In this document: piece by piece, positions 21,336 through 29,119 of the stretch
Layout of the letters: every line of letters starts with the position of its first letter
How positions within the stretch are numbered: the first letter of the stretch is position 1
Assembly (NCBI GenBank): GCA_022340245.1
Contig: JAJDOI010000125.1
Location: forward strand, 1-37,778
Origin: Thiogranum sp.
Lineage (GTDB): Bacteria; Pseudomonadota; Gammaproteobacteria; DSM-19610
Reading direction: 5' to 3'
DNA: 37,778 nt
Made by a program: the position numbers and the translations under genes
Notes under the pieces: model-generated
The model's input: the letters and a program-made list of their open reading frames with translations, nothing else
Told to the model about the DNA's origin: nothing
Database searches by the model: none

Positions 21336-22431
21336 TTGGAAGTCAACCCAGTCGTTTCTCACATCAAGGATCTGCAAGGGCGCTCGCAGGCCCTGAGGGG
21401 GTATCTTTGACTACGATACCAAGCGTGAACAACTGGTCGAAGTCTGCCGCGAGCTCGAAGATCCGGCTGTCTGGAACGATCCCGAACGTGCCCAGGCGCT
21501 CGGCAGGGAGCGCGCCCGCCTGGAAGAGGTGGTCGAAACGCTGACCGCCATCGAGTCCCAACTGCAAGAGGCTTCCGACCTGCTCGAGCTGGCGAGCGAG
21601 GAAAACGACCAGGATACCTACCAGGCGGTGCTCGCCGACGTCGAGGAGATGGAAGCGCGCGTTGCCGCACTGGAGTTCCAGCGCATGTTCTCCGGCGAAA
21701 TGGATGCCGCGAATGCCTTTCTGGATATCCAGGCCGGCTCCGGTGGCACCGAGGCGCAGGACTGGGCCAATATGCTGCTACGCATGTACCTGCGCTGGGC
21801 GGAAAGGCACGACTTCAGCAGCGAGTTGATCGAGGTATCACCCGGCGAAGTGGCGGGTATCAAGAGCGCCACCGTCAAGATCGACGGCGCTTATGCGTTC
21901 GGCTGGCTGCGCACCGAAATCGGTGTGCATCGCCTGGTGCGCAAATCGCCCTTTGATTCGGGCAACCGCCGGCACACCTCGTTTGCCGCCGTGTTCGTGT
22001 CGCCGGAGATCGATGAAGATGTCGACATCGAGATCAACCCCGCGGACCTGCGCATCGACGTGTATCGCGCCAGCGGCGCCGGCGGCCAGCACGTCAACCG
22101 GACGGAATCCGCAGTGCGTATCACCCACGCGCCGAGCGGCATCGTGGTGCAGTGTCAGAGCGATCGTTCGCAGCACAAGAACAAGGCCACCGCTATGAAG
22201 CAACTGAAGGCCAAGCTCTACGAAATGGAAATCCAGAAGCGCAATGCCGATCAACAGGTGCTGGAAGACAGCAAGTCGGATATCGGCTGGGGCAGCCAGA
22301 TCCGCTCCTACGTGCTCGACCAGTCGCGCATCAAGGATCTGCGCACCGGCGTGGAAACCGGCAATACCCAGGTGGTGCTGGACGGCGATCTGGATGATTT
22401 TATCGAGGCAAGTTTGAAGAGTGGACTTTAG
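21336..22431 (+). CDS. prfB: peptide chain release factor 2 (programmed +1 frameshift)
   Basis: RF2 ends translation at UGA and UAA. The gene is in two frames: codons 1-24 at 21336-21407, then, after skipping T21408, 21409-22431, giving 364 residues (E. coli 365). The first frame ends in LRGYL and an in-frame TGA at 21408. Domain signatures: the stop-codon recognition tripeptide SPF (about residues 204-206) and the GGQ peptidyl-hydrolysis motif (about 249-251) in [19 protein letters not shown]. The start is TTG 21336 with GGAGAG five bases upstream; an ATT just before it aligns with the E. coli ATG but is less likely. RF2 controls its own level through the frameshift. Confidence 0.96.
21396..21411 (+). 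promoter_or_regulatory. prfB programmed frameshift site
   Basis: The classic RF2 signal is complete: internal Shine-Dalgarno-like AGGGGG (21396-21401), TAT, the slippery CTT (21405-21407), the in-frame stop TGA (21408-21410) and a following C (21411). The ribosome slips from CTT to TTT and continues with GAC in the +1 frame when RF2 is scarce. Confidence 0.96.
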
Positions 22432-22486
22432 AGCAACGTGTGTCTTCATGCCGAACATCACACCCGGTGGGATTCGGTCCCCGGTC

Positions 22487-22596
22487 GTAGGTTGGGCTGA
22501 GCGCAGCGAAGCCCAACGTAGCGGCGCCAGGCAGGCACAGCGGCGCGCTCCATTGCCCACACAATGTTGGGCTTCGCTGCGCTCAGCCCAACCTAC
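22487..22596. repeat. REP-type inverted pair, copy C
   Basis: Left unit 22487-22517 and right unit 22566-22596 are perfect 31-base inverted repeats separated by 48 bases. The left opens with GTAG, the right ends with CTAC; each holds the inner GTTGGGCT / AGCCCAAC palindrome. It fills much of the 275-base gap between prfB and lysS. The rest of this gap shows no gene; a TACAAT (22602-22607) just after the repeat could be a -10 box for lysS but has no visible -35. Confidence 0.92.
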
Positions 22597-22706
22597 AGTT
22601 GTACAATCACCGGGGCAAGATGTAGCTGCGCGGCGCTTGCGAAAACAAGGATATTTCCATTAACCAGGGTTCCGAACAGCGGGCCTGAGCCAGAGTACAG
22701 AGTTGC

Positions 22707-24188
22707 ATGACCGACCAGGACGAACACAAACTGATCGCCGAGCGGCGCCGCAAACTGGCGCAACTTAGAGAAGCGGGGGTCGCTTTTCCCAATGATTTCC
22801 GTCGCGATGCGCTGGCCGCGGAAATCATCGCCGAGTACGACGACAAGGACGATGCCTGGTTCGAGAACAACACCGTCCGCTTCAAGGTTGCGGGACGCAT
22901 GATGGGCAAGCGCGTCATGGGCAAGGCAAGTTTCGCGCACATCCAGGACATGAGCGGGCGCATCCAGTTGTTCGTGCAGCGCGACAGCTTGCCGGAAGGC
23001 CGCTATGCCGCCTTCAAGTCCTGGGACATGGGCGACATCATCAGCGCCGAAGGTACGCTGTTTCGCACCAAGACGGGCGAGCTGTCCATCAAGGCCGACG
23101 AACTGCGTCTGCTGACCAAGTCGCTGCGCCCGCTGCCGGAGAAGTTCCACGGCTTGACCGACCAGGAGATCCGCTACCGGCAGCGATACCTGGACCTGAT
23201 CATGAACCAGGATTCCCGCGATACTTTCATCGTGCGCTCGCGCATTGTGCAGTTTATCCGCGAATTCCTGAACTCACGCGGTTTCCTCGAAGTGGAAACC
23301 CCCATGATGCAGACCATTCCCGGCGGGGCGGCGGCGCGGCCGTTTTCCACCTACCACAATGCGCTCGATATGCAGCTGTACCTGCGTATCGCGCCGGAAC
23401 TCTACCTCAAGCGCCTGGTGGTCGGAGGCTTCGAGAAGGTCTACGAGATCAACCGCAATTTCCGCAACGAGGGCCTGTCGACGCGGCACAACCCCGAGTT
23501 CACCATGCTGGAATTCTACGAGGCCTACGCCGACTACCATGACCTCATGGATATCACCGAAGCGCTGTTGCGCGACATGGCGCAGTATATCCTCGGTGAC
23601 ACCCGGGTAGCGTACCAGGGCGAGACGTTCGACTTCGGCAAACCGTTCACGCGCATGACCGTCAGGGAGTCCATTGTACACTTCAATCCGAACGTCAGCC
23701 TTGAACAACTGGACGATCCCGATGCAGCGCGCAACATCGCGCTGGCCATGGATATACCGCTCAAGGACAGTTACGGCCTCGGCAAGGTGCAGATTGAAAT
23801 CTTCGAGAAAACCGTCGAACACCGACTCAAGGACCCGACGTTCATCACCGCCTATCCGACCGAAGTCTCACCGCTGGCGCGGCGTAACGATGACGACCCT
23901 TTTGTCACCGACCGCTTCGAGTTTTTTGTCGGTGGCCGCGAAATCGCCAATGGCTTTTCGGAGCTCAACGATCCGGAAGATCAGGCAGAGCGTTTCCGCC
24001 GGCAGGTAGAAGAAAAGGAAGCAGGCGACGACGAGGCCATGCACTACGATGCCGACTATGTCTGCGCGCTGGAGCACGGCATGCCGCCGACGGCCGGTGA
24101 GGGTATCGGCATAGACCGACTGGTGATGCTGTTTACCGACTCGGCATCAATCCGTGACGTGCTGCTGTTTCCGCATATGCGCTTGTAG
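22707..24188 (+). CDS. lysS: lysyl-tRNA synthetase, class II
   Basis: Charges tRNA-Lys with lysine. The 493-residue product (E. coli LysS 505) has an N-terminal OB-fold anticodon-binding domain (about residues 55-150, [21 protein letters not shown]) and a class II catalytic core: motif 1 near [21 protein letters not shown], motif 2 [21 protein letters not shown], motif 3 [15 protein letters not shown]. The ATG at 22707 matches the family start. The prfB-lysS pair is conserved widely (E. coli has the same order). It is convergent with the next gene, with only three bases between the stops. Confidence 0.98.
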   Translation: MTDQDEHKLIAERRRKLAQLREAGVAFPNDFRRDALAAEIIAEYDDKDDAWFENNTVRFKVAGRMMGKRVMGKASFAHIQDMSGRIQLFVQRDSLPEGRYAAFKSWDMGDIISAEGTLFRTKTGELSIKADELRLLTKSLRPLPEKFHGLTDQEIRYRQRYLDLIMNQDSRDTFIVRSRIVQFIREFLNSRGFLEVETPMMQTIPGGAAARPFSTYHNALDMQLYLRIAPELYLKRLVVGGFEKVYEINRNFRNEGLSTRHNPEFTMLEFYEAYADYHDLMDITEALLRDMAQYILGDTRVAYQGETFDFGKPFTRMTVRESIVHFNPNVSLEQLDDPDAARNIALAMDIPLKDSYGLGKVQIEIFEKTVEHRLKDPTFITAYPTEVSPLARRNDDDPFVTDRFEFFVGGREIANGFSELNDPEDQAERFRRQVEEKEAGDDEAMHYDADYVCALEHGMPPTAGEGIGIDRLVMLFTDSASIRDVLLFPHMRL

Positions 24189-24191
24189 ACT

Positions 24192-26150
24192 TCAGGCGAC
24201 GCCGTCGCTGGCGCGCGATACCTTCCACTCGCCCGAGGCCAGGTAGCTCAGCAGGTCGTCAGCGGACAAGGGACGGCTGATGAGATAGCCCTGGGCCAGG
24301 TCACATCCCATCTCCAGAAGGCGTTCCATGATTTCCTCGGTTTCGACACCTTCGGCGACCGTCGACAGCCCCAGATTGTGAGCCAGGTCGATGGTGCTGC
24401 GTACAATCATTGCATCGTCCCGGTCTTCGATAAGATCGCCGACGAAGGAGCGGTCGATCTTGAGCTGCTTCACCGGCAATCGCTTCAGGTAACTCAGCGA
24501 GGAATACCCGGTGCCGAAATCGTCTATCGAAAGGTCGACGCCCATCCGGTCGAGGGCATTGAGAATGTCAAGGCTGCGTTCCGGTTCGTGCATGATCGCG
24601 CTTTCGGTGATCTCAAGGGTCAGGAAGCGCTTGTCCAGATTGTGGCGCGACAGGATGTCCCCGATCTGTTCCGGCAGATTCGGATCACGCAGGTTGTGTG
24701 CCGACAGGTTAACCGCAACATCGAGCAGATAGCCCATGTCCACGCACTGCTTGCAGAAAGCCACCGCCTTATCGAGGATCTGCAGGGTAAAGGGCTTGAT
24801 CAGCCCGGTGTGCTCTACCACCGGAATGAACTCGAAAGGCGGTATCACGCCTCGCTGCGGATGGATCCAGCGCGCCAGTGCCTCGATACCCGTCACCCTG
24901 TTGGTCCGCAGGTCCAGCTTCGGCTGGAAGGCGATGCTCATGGCCTCTTCCTGAATCGCGGTGCGCAGGTCCTGGAGCATTTCCAGACGGTCCGGGTTGT
25001 GCTGGTCCTCCAGGGGGTCATAAACGGCGTAGTCACCACGTGTGCGCTTTGCCGAGTACATGGCAACGTCCGCGCACTTGAGCAACGACGAAGCATCCTC
25101 ACCGTGATCCGGGTACAGCGCTACACCCATGCTGGCACCCACCGAAAAGCTGTTGTGGTCGACGCGGATCGGTTCTTTCAGTGCAGCCTGCAGCTTGTCG
25201 ACAACCGTTGCGATGGACTCGCGGTCGGTGTCCGGCAGGACAATGGCAAACTCATCACCTCCGAGGCGGCCAAGGGTGTCGGGTTCGCGCAGCACGGAAC
25301 CCAGGCTGCGCCCGACCCCGATGAGGAGATTGTCGCCGACGCTGTGGCCCAGCGCGTCATTGACCTCCTTGAAGTGATCCAGATCGAGCATGATGAGTGC
25401 CATGTTCTGCTCGTTGCGGTGCGCCTCGCGCATGGCCTGGCGCAACCGGTCCATGATCAGGGTACGGTTGGGCAGACCGGTGAGCGGGTCACGGACCGCC
25501 AGGCGCTGCAGGTCCGAATTGGTGCGCTTGAGGCGTCCATTGAGCACTTCCAGCTTTTCCCGGTAGGCGTCCGCCCGCCGCCCCGCGGTATTCAGTTCTT
25601 CCAGGATCATGGCGTTTTCGATGGCCACAGAGACCTGGCTGGCGAACAGGCTCAACAGCTCAAAATCGCGTTGATCGAAGTCGCCGCCGCCCTGTTTGTT
25701 GATGCCGGCAATACCGCCCAGGAACCGTCGGCGTCCGCTAAGTGGCAGCAGAATCACCGTACCGGCCTGCTGTTCCCAGCGGTTGCGCTCCTGGGGGTTC
25801 AACTGCTCGAGCGTCCCGCGCCACCAGGGTTTCTGCTGGCGCAGCACCCAGCCACAGATGCCGACCTCGATGGGCAGGGTCGCATCAAGAATTTCCTCCG
25901 CGTTCCGGCCCACGGCGGCGCAGTAGGTATAGCTTTTCTGATCGTGTGCGAGGAGGGCGATAGCAACCGTATCCGCGCGGATCAGGTCCCGGGCGCGGAC
26001 GGCGACCCGTTCGAAAACAGTCTGCAGGTCGTAGGCACCGCTTACCAGCTCGGTGACCTCCCGCAGTATGCTGAGTTCGGCTTCGCGTTGCCGCAGCCGC
26101 TCTTTGAGTGCCTGCGGATCTTCGTTGACCAAGTCGCCGGGTTTCACCAT
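24192..26150 (-). CDS. GAF-GGDEF-EAL cyclic-di-GMP signalling protein
   Basis: A 652-residue soluble protein predicted to make and/or break cyclic-di-GMP. Layout: short N-terminal helix, GAF sensor domain (about 35-185), coiled linker (about 190-220), GGDEF domain with GGDEF at 297-301, and EAL domain with EAL at 423-425. The cyclase site is intact and an inhibitory RxxD site (REPD) lies five residues before GGDEF. The phosphodiesterase residues are also present: LEITES, DDFGTGYSSLSYL, LKIDRSFV, AEGVET. So both activities are possible. The chosen ATG at 26150 has purine-rich AGGATGGGG upstream; a TTG nine codons earlier (26177) is less likely. No membrane segment, so the ligand of the GAF domain is cytoplasmic. 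Confidence 0.95.
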   Translation of the reverse strand: MVKPGDLVNEDPQALKERLRQREAELSILREVTELVSGAYDLQTVFERVAVRARDLIRADTVAIALLAHDQKSYTYCAAVGRNAEEILDATLPIEVGICGWVLRQQKPWWRGTLEQLNPQERNRWEQQAGTVILLPLSGRRRFLGGIAGINKQGGGDFDQRDFELLSLFASQVSVAIENAMILEELNTAGRRADAYREKLEVLNGRLKRTNSDLQRLAVRDPLTGLPNRTLIMDRLRQAMREAHRNEQNMALIMLDLDHFKEVNDALGHSVGDNLLIGVGRSLGSVLREPDTLGRLGGDEFAIVLPDTDRESIATVVDKLQAALKEPIRVDHNSFSVGASMGVALYPDHGEDASSLLKCADVAMYSAKRTRGDYAVYDPLEDQHNPDRLEMLQDLRTAIQEEAMSIAFQPKLDLRTNRVTGIEALARWIHPQRGVIPPFEFIPVVEHTGLIKPFTLQILDKAVAFCKQCVDMGYLLDVAVNLSAHNLRDPNLPEQIGDILSRHNLDKRFLTLEITESAIMHEPERSLDILNALDRMGVDLSIDDFGTGYSSLSYLKRLPVKQLKIDRSFVGDLIEDRDDAMIVRSTIDLAHNLGLSTVAEGVETEEIMERLLEMGCDLAQGYLISRPLSADDLLSYLASGEWKVSRASDGVA

Positions 26151-26183
26151 GGCAGCCCCATCCTTTCCTGTCGACAACTACAT

Positions 26184-26202
26184 CCCCGGCCAGCTGGCGG
26201 GG
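26184..26202 (-). other. strong GC-rich hairpin in the GGDEF-EAL leader
   Basis: CCCCG (26184-26188) pairs with CGGGG (26198-26202) and CCAG with CTGG at the centre, with one bulged base at 26189. It lies in the predicted untranslated leader, about 35-50 bases before the start codon at 26150. Confidence 0.45.
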
Positions 26203-26251
26203 CTTCTGCCGGCCTTACCAGTATCTTCCGTGGTCAGCCGAGGTTGGCTTG

Positions 26252-26292
26252 ACGATATTGATATCGTAGATCATTAAGGATGGGTTTATCAA
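26252..26292 (-). promoter_or_regulatory. candidate promoter with palindrome over the -10
   Basis: Read on the reverse strand, TTGATA (26292-26287, 5 of 6 for -35) and TACGAT (26268-26263, 4 of 6 for -10) are 18 bases apart and point at the GAF-GGDEF-EAL gene. A near-perfect palindrome, ACGATAT (26252-26258) and ATATCGT (26261-26267) with a 2-base centre, overlaps the -10 box and the likely start site, as a repressor operator would. Confidence 0.4.
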
Positions 26293-26305
26293 TGATTTAG
26301 GCCAA

Positions 26306-27142
26306 CTATTCGAGCAATCTGTGAACTTCTTCAATGTCGGGCTGGACATCCAGCAGTTCGATTTCGTGCACGTCGGTCTCGAAGCCCAGACGCTGGAAAG
26401 CCGAAACCCCGCCCCAGTCCACCTGGCCCAGAGGATGGTCAGTGTCGATATGGCTCTGCAGGTTGGCGACCTGGACGAGATCCACCAGGTCCGGCCCGCC
26501 GTCATGGGTGCGTTCCAGGTTTTCGTGTTCTGCGGCCACGGCCACCAGCGCTTCAGGGAATTTCCAGTGCTTGAGGATAGCACCGCCAATGCGCGGATGC
26601 AGACGCGCAATCAGCTGATCCAGCAGTCCGGGCGTCTCCAGCAGTTCGTCGCGTTCCTCGGCCCGGTAGAGGATCGGCAGGGTGCCGATGTCATGAATCA
26701 GGCCGGCCAGCATGGCCTGATCGGGCATCACGCCGGGCACCGAGCCCGCCAGCGCGCGGGCGATTGCGGCAACCTGGACGCTGTGCTCCCAGACTGCGCG
26801 CAGATGCTGGTCGACCACATCGTTGGTGGCCTGGAACATCTGCTTCATGACCTGGCTGGTGACCAGGTTGCGGACCAGTTTGTTGCCGAGCCTGGCAACG
26901 ACCATGGACAGCCGGTCGATCTCCTGACGCCCGCGGTACAGCGGCGAATTGCCGACCTGGATAAGCCGCGCCGAAAGTGCCGCGTCCTGGGCGATGATCT
27001 CGGCGATCTGGCTGGCGTTTGCGTCCTCGTCGTCGACAACATCGCGCACCCGCAGGGCAACCTCCGGCAAAGTGGGCAGTTGCAGCTGTCCGCTTTCCAG
27101 ATCCTCGATGAGTTCATTGACGAAAACGTCTTCCGGTTCCAT
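26306..27142 (-). CDS. HDOD domain protein
   Basis: A 278-residue HDOD-domain protein. HDOD is a catalytically inert relative of the HD phosphohydrolase fold, found in signalling proteins often linked to cyclic-di-GMP networks, motility and stress; the direct role here is unknown. Features: QLPTLPEVALRVRDVVDDE near the N-terminus, the alanine-rich helix AQDAALSARLIQVGNSPLYR, and GLIHDIGTLPILYRAEE, in which an HD-like pair persists. The start at ATG 27142 is well supported by AGGAG a few bases upstream; the frame is open for another 66 codons but without similarity. It lies between ygfZ and the GGDEF-EAL gene on the same strand, with 76 and 155 base gaps, so they could be one transcript. Confidence 0.92.
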   Translation of the reverse strand: MEPEDVFVNELIEDLESGQLQLPTLPEVALRVRDVVDDEDANASQIAEIIAQDAALSARLIQVGNSPLYRGRQEIDRLSMVVARLGNKLVRNLVTSQVMKQMFQATNDVVDQHLRAVWEHSVQVAAIARALAGSVPGVMPDQAMLAGLIHDIGTLPILYRAEERDELLETPGLLDQLIARLHPRIGGAILKHWKFPEALVAVAAEHENLERTHDGGPDLVDLVQVANLQSHIDTDHPLGQVDWGGVSAFQRLGFETDVHEIELLDVQPDIEEVHRLLE

Positions 27143-27218
27143 ACGGGCTCCTAGTAAGCCGGGTATCTCTCTTTCCCTTGTAGCGACGCCGCGCGCGGAT
27201 TTTGAAGCCGTGGGGCGC

Positions 27219-28265
27219 TCAGTCGTGCGGAAACGGGTAGGGTGGTGCTTCCAGCCGCAGCGGCGGGCCGTCGGGCTCGGCAAGGTGCAGCGAATCCGCA
27301 CCCTCGGCACGATTGATCTGCGCCACCACCAGCAGTGCATAGTCCCCGTCCGGGTGGCTGGCGACAGACACCAGCTGCCCGCAGCTTTGGTCGGGGTCGC
27401 CGCTGCAGTATACTGCGTCTGCGGGCCGGGGTGGGGTCGATGCGGCCACGCGGGCCCGGTACATGCGCCGTTTCAGCTTGCCGAGGTACTGCATGCGCGC
27501 CACGATCTCCTGGCCGGTGTAACAGCCTTTCTTGAAGCTGACGCCATCGACCAGTTGCAGATTGATCATCTGCGGCACGAACGCTTCGCGTGTCTGCGGG
27601 TAGATAACCGGAATGCCGGCCTGAATATCCAGCAGCCGCCAGGCTTCGGCGCCCACGGGGGCGCTGCGCACGTTGAGCTTGGCCCACAGGGCCTCGGCCT
27701 GCTCCGGCGTGGTAAACAGTTCATAGCTGGGATGGATGCCGGGCACCCGCACGACAACCTGGCTGTCCCCGGACGTCACCTCGCCGATTTCCGCAGGCAG
27801 TTGACCGGAACACGCTTCCAGCACGGTTTGCGGATCTTTGCCGGAAAGGCCGAGGTGCACAAAGGTGTCGCTGGCTTCCTCCAGGGTCACCCGCGAATGC
27901 AGGACAAACATCCGCAGACGGGCGATAACGCTGTCTATCATCTCCGCAGGCAGGCACAGGTAGTAACTGTCTCCGTGGCGGAAGAGCCGGAAAGTGGCCA
28001 GCAGGCGGCCCTTGGGGTTGCACAGGCCGCTCAGCTGACTGTGCCCGGGATCGACCTTGCGCACGTCGTTGGTGAGCTGCCCCTGCAGGAAATCCGCGGC
28101 ATCTTCACCATGAACGGAAATCAGTCCATAGTGCGACAGGTCCGCGATTGTGCCACCGGTGATGGCAACGCTGAGTTCGCGCGGCGGGTTGCCAAAGCTG
28201 GCAACACCGGTATCATCGAATTCAGCACCGGCCTTTTGCAGAAATGTTTTCCACTCGCTGATCAT
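27219..28265 (-). CDS. ygfZ: YgfZ/GcvT-domain folate-binding protein
   Basis: YgfZ binds tetrahydrofolate and helps in making or repairing iron-sulfur clusters of certain enzymes, such as MiaB and succinate dehydrogenase. The 348-residue product (E. coli 326) has the GcvT-like fold with the signature KKGCYTGQEIVAR; its conserved Cys is at residue 248. Also visible: GEDAADFLQGQLTNDV near the N-terminus and LCNPKGRLLATFRLF. I chose ATG 28265; a start 13 codons upstream (28304) is possible. The gene is divergent from sdhC, which needs Fe-S assembly, and the intergenic region holds candidate promoters for both. Confidence 0.95.
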   Translation of the reverse strand: MISEWKTFLQKAGAEFDDTGVASFGNPPRELSVAITGGTIADLSHYGLISVHGEDAADFLQGQLTNDVRKVDPGHSQLSGLCNPKGRLLATFRLFRHGDSYYLCLPAEMIDSVIARLRMFVLHSRVTLEEASDTFVHLGLSGKDPQTVLEACSGQLPAEIGEVTSGDSQVVVRVPGIHPSYELFTTPEQAEALWAKLNVRSAPVGAEAWRLLDIQAGIPVIYPQTREAFVPQMINLQLVDGVSFKKGCYTGQEIVARMQYLGKLKRRMYRARVAASTPPRPADAVYCSGDPDQSCGQLVSVASHPDGDYALLVVAQINRAEGADSLHLAEPDGPPLRLEAPPYPFPHD

Positions 28266-28293
28266 GTTAGCTTGTCCAAAGTCCCTGCGACGA

Positions 28294-28322
28294 ATAGTAG
28301 TCAATCTTCGTGCGACTGTCAG
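28294..28322 (-). promoter_or_regulatory. candidate promoter of ygfZ
   Basis: On the reverse strand CTGACA (28322-28317, 5 of 6) is followed after 17 bases by TACTAT (28299-28294, 4 of 6), pointing at ygfZ, whose start is at 28265. Confidence 0.4.
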
Positions 28323-28354
28323 CCTTGTAAATGCTGGCGGTTTCAGTGGGCAGG

Positions 28355-28363
28355 TGGTATAAA
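28355..28363 (+). promoter_or_regulatory. extended -10 promoter of the sdh operon
   Basis: TGGTATAAA at 28355-28363 is an extended -10 element (TGn plus TATAAA, 5 of 6). The -35 region (about 28334-28340, CTGGCGG) is poor, as is usual with extended -10 promoters. It lies 28 bases before the sdhC start at 28392. Confidence 0.45.
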
Positions 28364-28391
28364 CTTGAAAGCGCAGCGCGTGTTGGACTCA

Positions 28392-28772
28392 ATGGACAGA
28401 CACAAACCGGCACCGAAATACCTGAACCTGCTTCAGATAAAATTGCCGCCCGGCGGTATAGCCTCCGTCGCACACCGCATCTCGGGTGTACTCATGTTCC
28501 TGGCCGTTCCCCTCGTCGCCTGGCTGTTCGCGTTGTCACTGCAAAGCGAGCAGGGTTTCCATGCGGTGCGTGCGCAGCTCGCCTCGCTGCCCGGCAGACT
28601 GCTGATGCTGGTGCTGGTATGGGCGCTCAGTCACCACCTGTTGGCCGGTATTCGCCATTTGCTGCTGGATATGGAAATCGGCCTCGAGAAGTCCCGCGCG
28701 CGCGCCAGCGCCTGGGTGGTGAACGTCGGCGCGCTGCTGGTGACCGCACTGTACCTGTGGGCCTCGCTGTGA
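28392..28772 (+). CDS. sdhC: succinate dehydrogenase cytochrome b556 subunit
   Basis: Membrane anchor of complex II; with SdhD it binds heme b and ubiquinone. The 126-residue product (E. coli 129) begins PKYLNLLQIKLPPGGIASVAHRISG, the family signature with the conserved Ser and Arg near the quinone site, then three membrane helices (about residues 28-48, 65-85, 105-125). The heme-ligand His is in the segment LSHHLLAGIRHLL. The start is ATG 28392; a GTG or TTG a few codons upstream is possible, the ribosome site is weak. Its stop overlaps sdhD in GTGA. Confidence 0.94.
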   Translation: MDRHKPAPKYLNLLQIKLPPGGIASVAHRISGVLMFLAVPLVAWLFALSLQSEQGFHAVRAQLASLPGRLLMLVLVWALSHHLLAGIRHLLLDMEIGLEKSRARASAWVVNVGALLVTALYLWASL

Positions 28773-29119
28773 GCCGCGCCGCCGAGGGCCTGGGTGGCTG
28801 GTTGCTGCAGCGCTTTACCGCGGTCTATCTCGCCGTGTATCTGCTGGCCGTCGTTGCCCGACTGCTGATCCAGGGCACCCCGGGCTACGCCGAGTGGCGC
28901 ACCTGGTTCGCCCTGCCCTGGATGGGGGTGCTCACGGTGATGTTCGCCATCGCCGTCCTGTTGCACGCCTGGATCGGCGTCCGTGAGGTATTGATCGACT
29001 ACGTCCACCCGGTTTGGCTGCGCCTGGTATGCATGGCCGTTACCGGGCTGGTGTTGCTCGGCAGCCTGTTGTGGGTGGTGCGTGCCCTGACGCTGGCGGC
29101 AATGCCGGGAACGGCATGA
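28769..29119 (+). CDS. sdhD: succinate dehydrogenase membrane anchor subunit
   Basis: Second membrane anchor of complex II. The 116-residue product (E. coli 115) opens with a short cytosolic segment ending in WLLQRFTAVYLAVYLLAVV, in which the conserved Arg and Ser/Thr of the quinone pocket appear (QRFTA), and has three membrane helices (about 16-36, 52-73, 88-110). LLHAWIGVREVLIDYVHP contains the conserved His and the DY pair expected near the heme and quinone. The start is GTG 28769 in a GTGA overlap with sdhC; the stop overlaps sdhA in ATGA, so coupled translation is likely. Confidence 0.93.
   Translation: MSRAAEGLGGWLLQRFTAVYLAVYLLAVVARLLIQGTPGYAEWRTWFALPWMGVLTVMFAIAVLLHAWIGVREVLIDYVHPVWLRLVCMAVTGLVLLGSLLWVVRALTLAAMPGTA

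Noticed and set aside
21333-21338. ATT as the prfB start codon
   Set aside because: It aligns with the ATG of E. coli prfB, but the next codon, TTG, is a normal start with better ribosome-site spacing.
9179-22596. Repeats as a CRISPR array
   Set aside because: Only pairs in inverted orientation, kilobases apart, with no regular spacers and no cas genes.
24378-26252. 624-codon open frame on the forward strand
   Set aside because: It mirrors the GAF-GGDEF-EAL gene and has no domain of its own.
26151-26256. Cyclic-di-GMP riboswitch in the GGDEF-EAL leader
   Set aside because: I do not see the conserved tetraloop/receptor pattern of GEMM riboswitches; only one GC-rich hairpin is clear.
26949-28391. 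Long forward frame leading into sdhC
   Set aside because: The part before 28392 overlaps HDOD and ygfZ in antisense and has no similarity; only the final 126 codons are SdhC.
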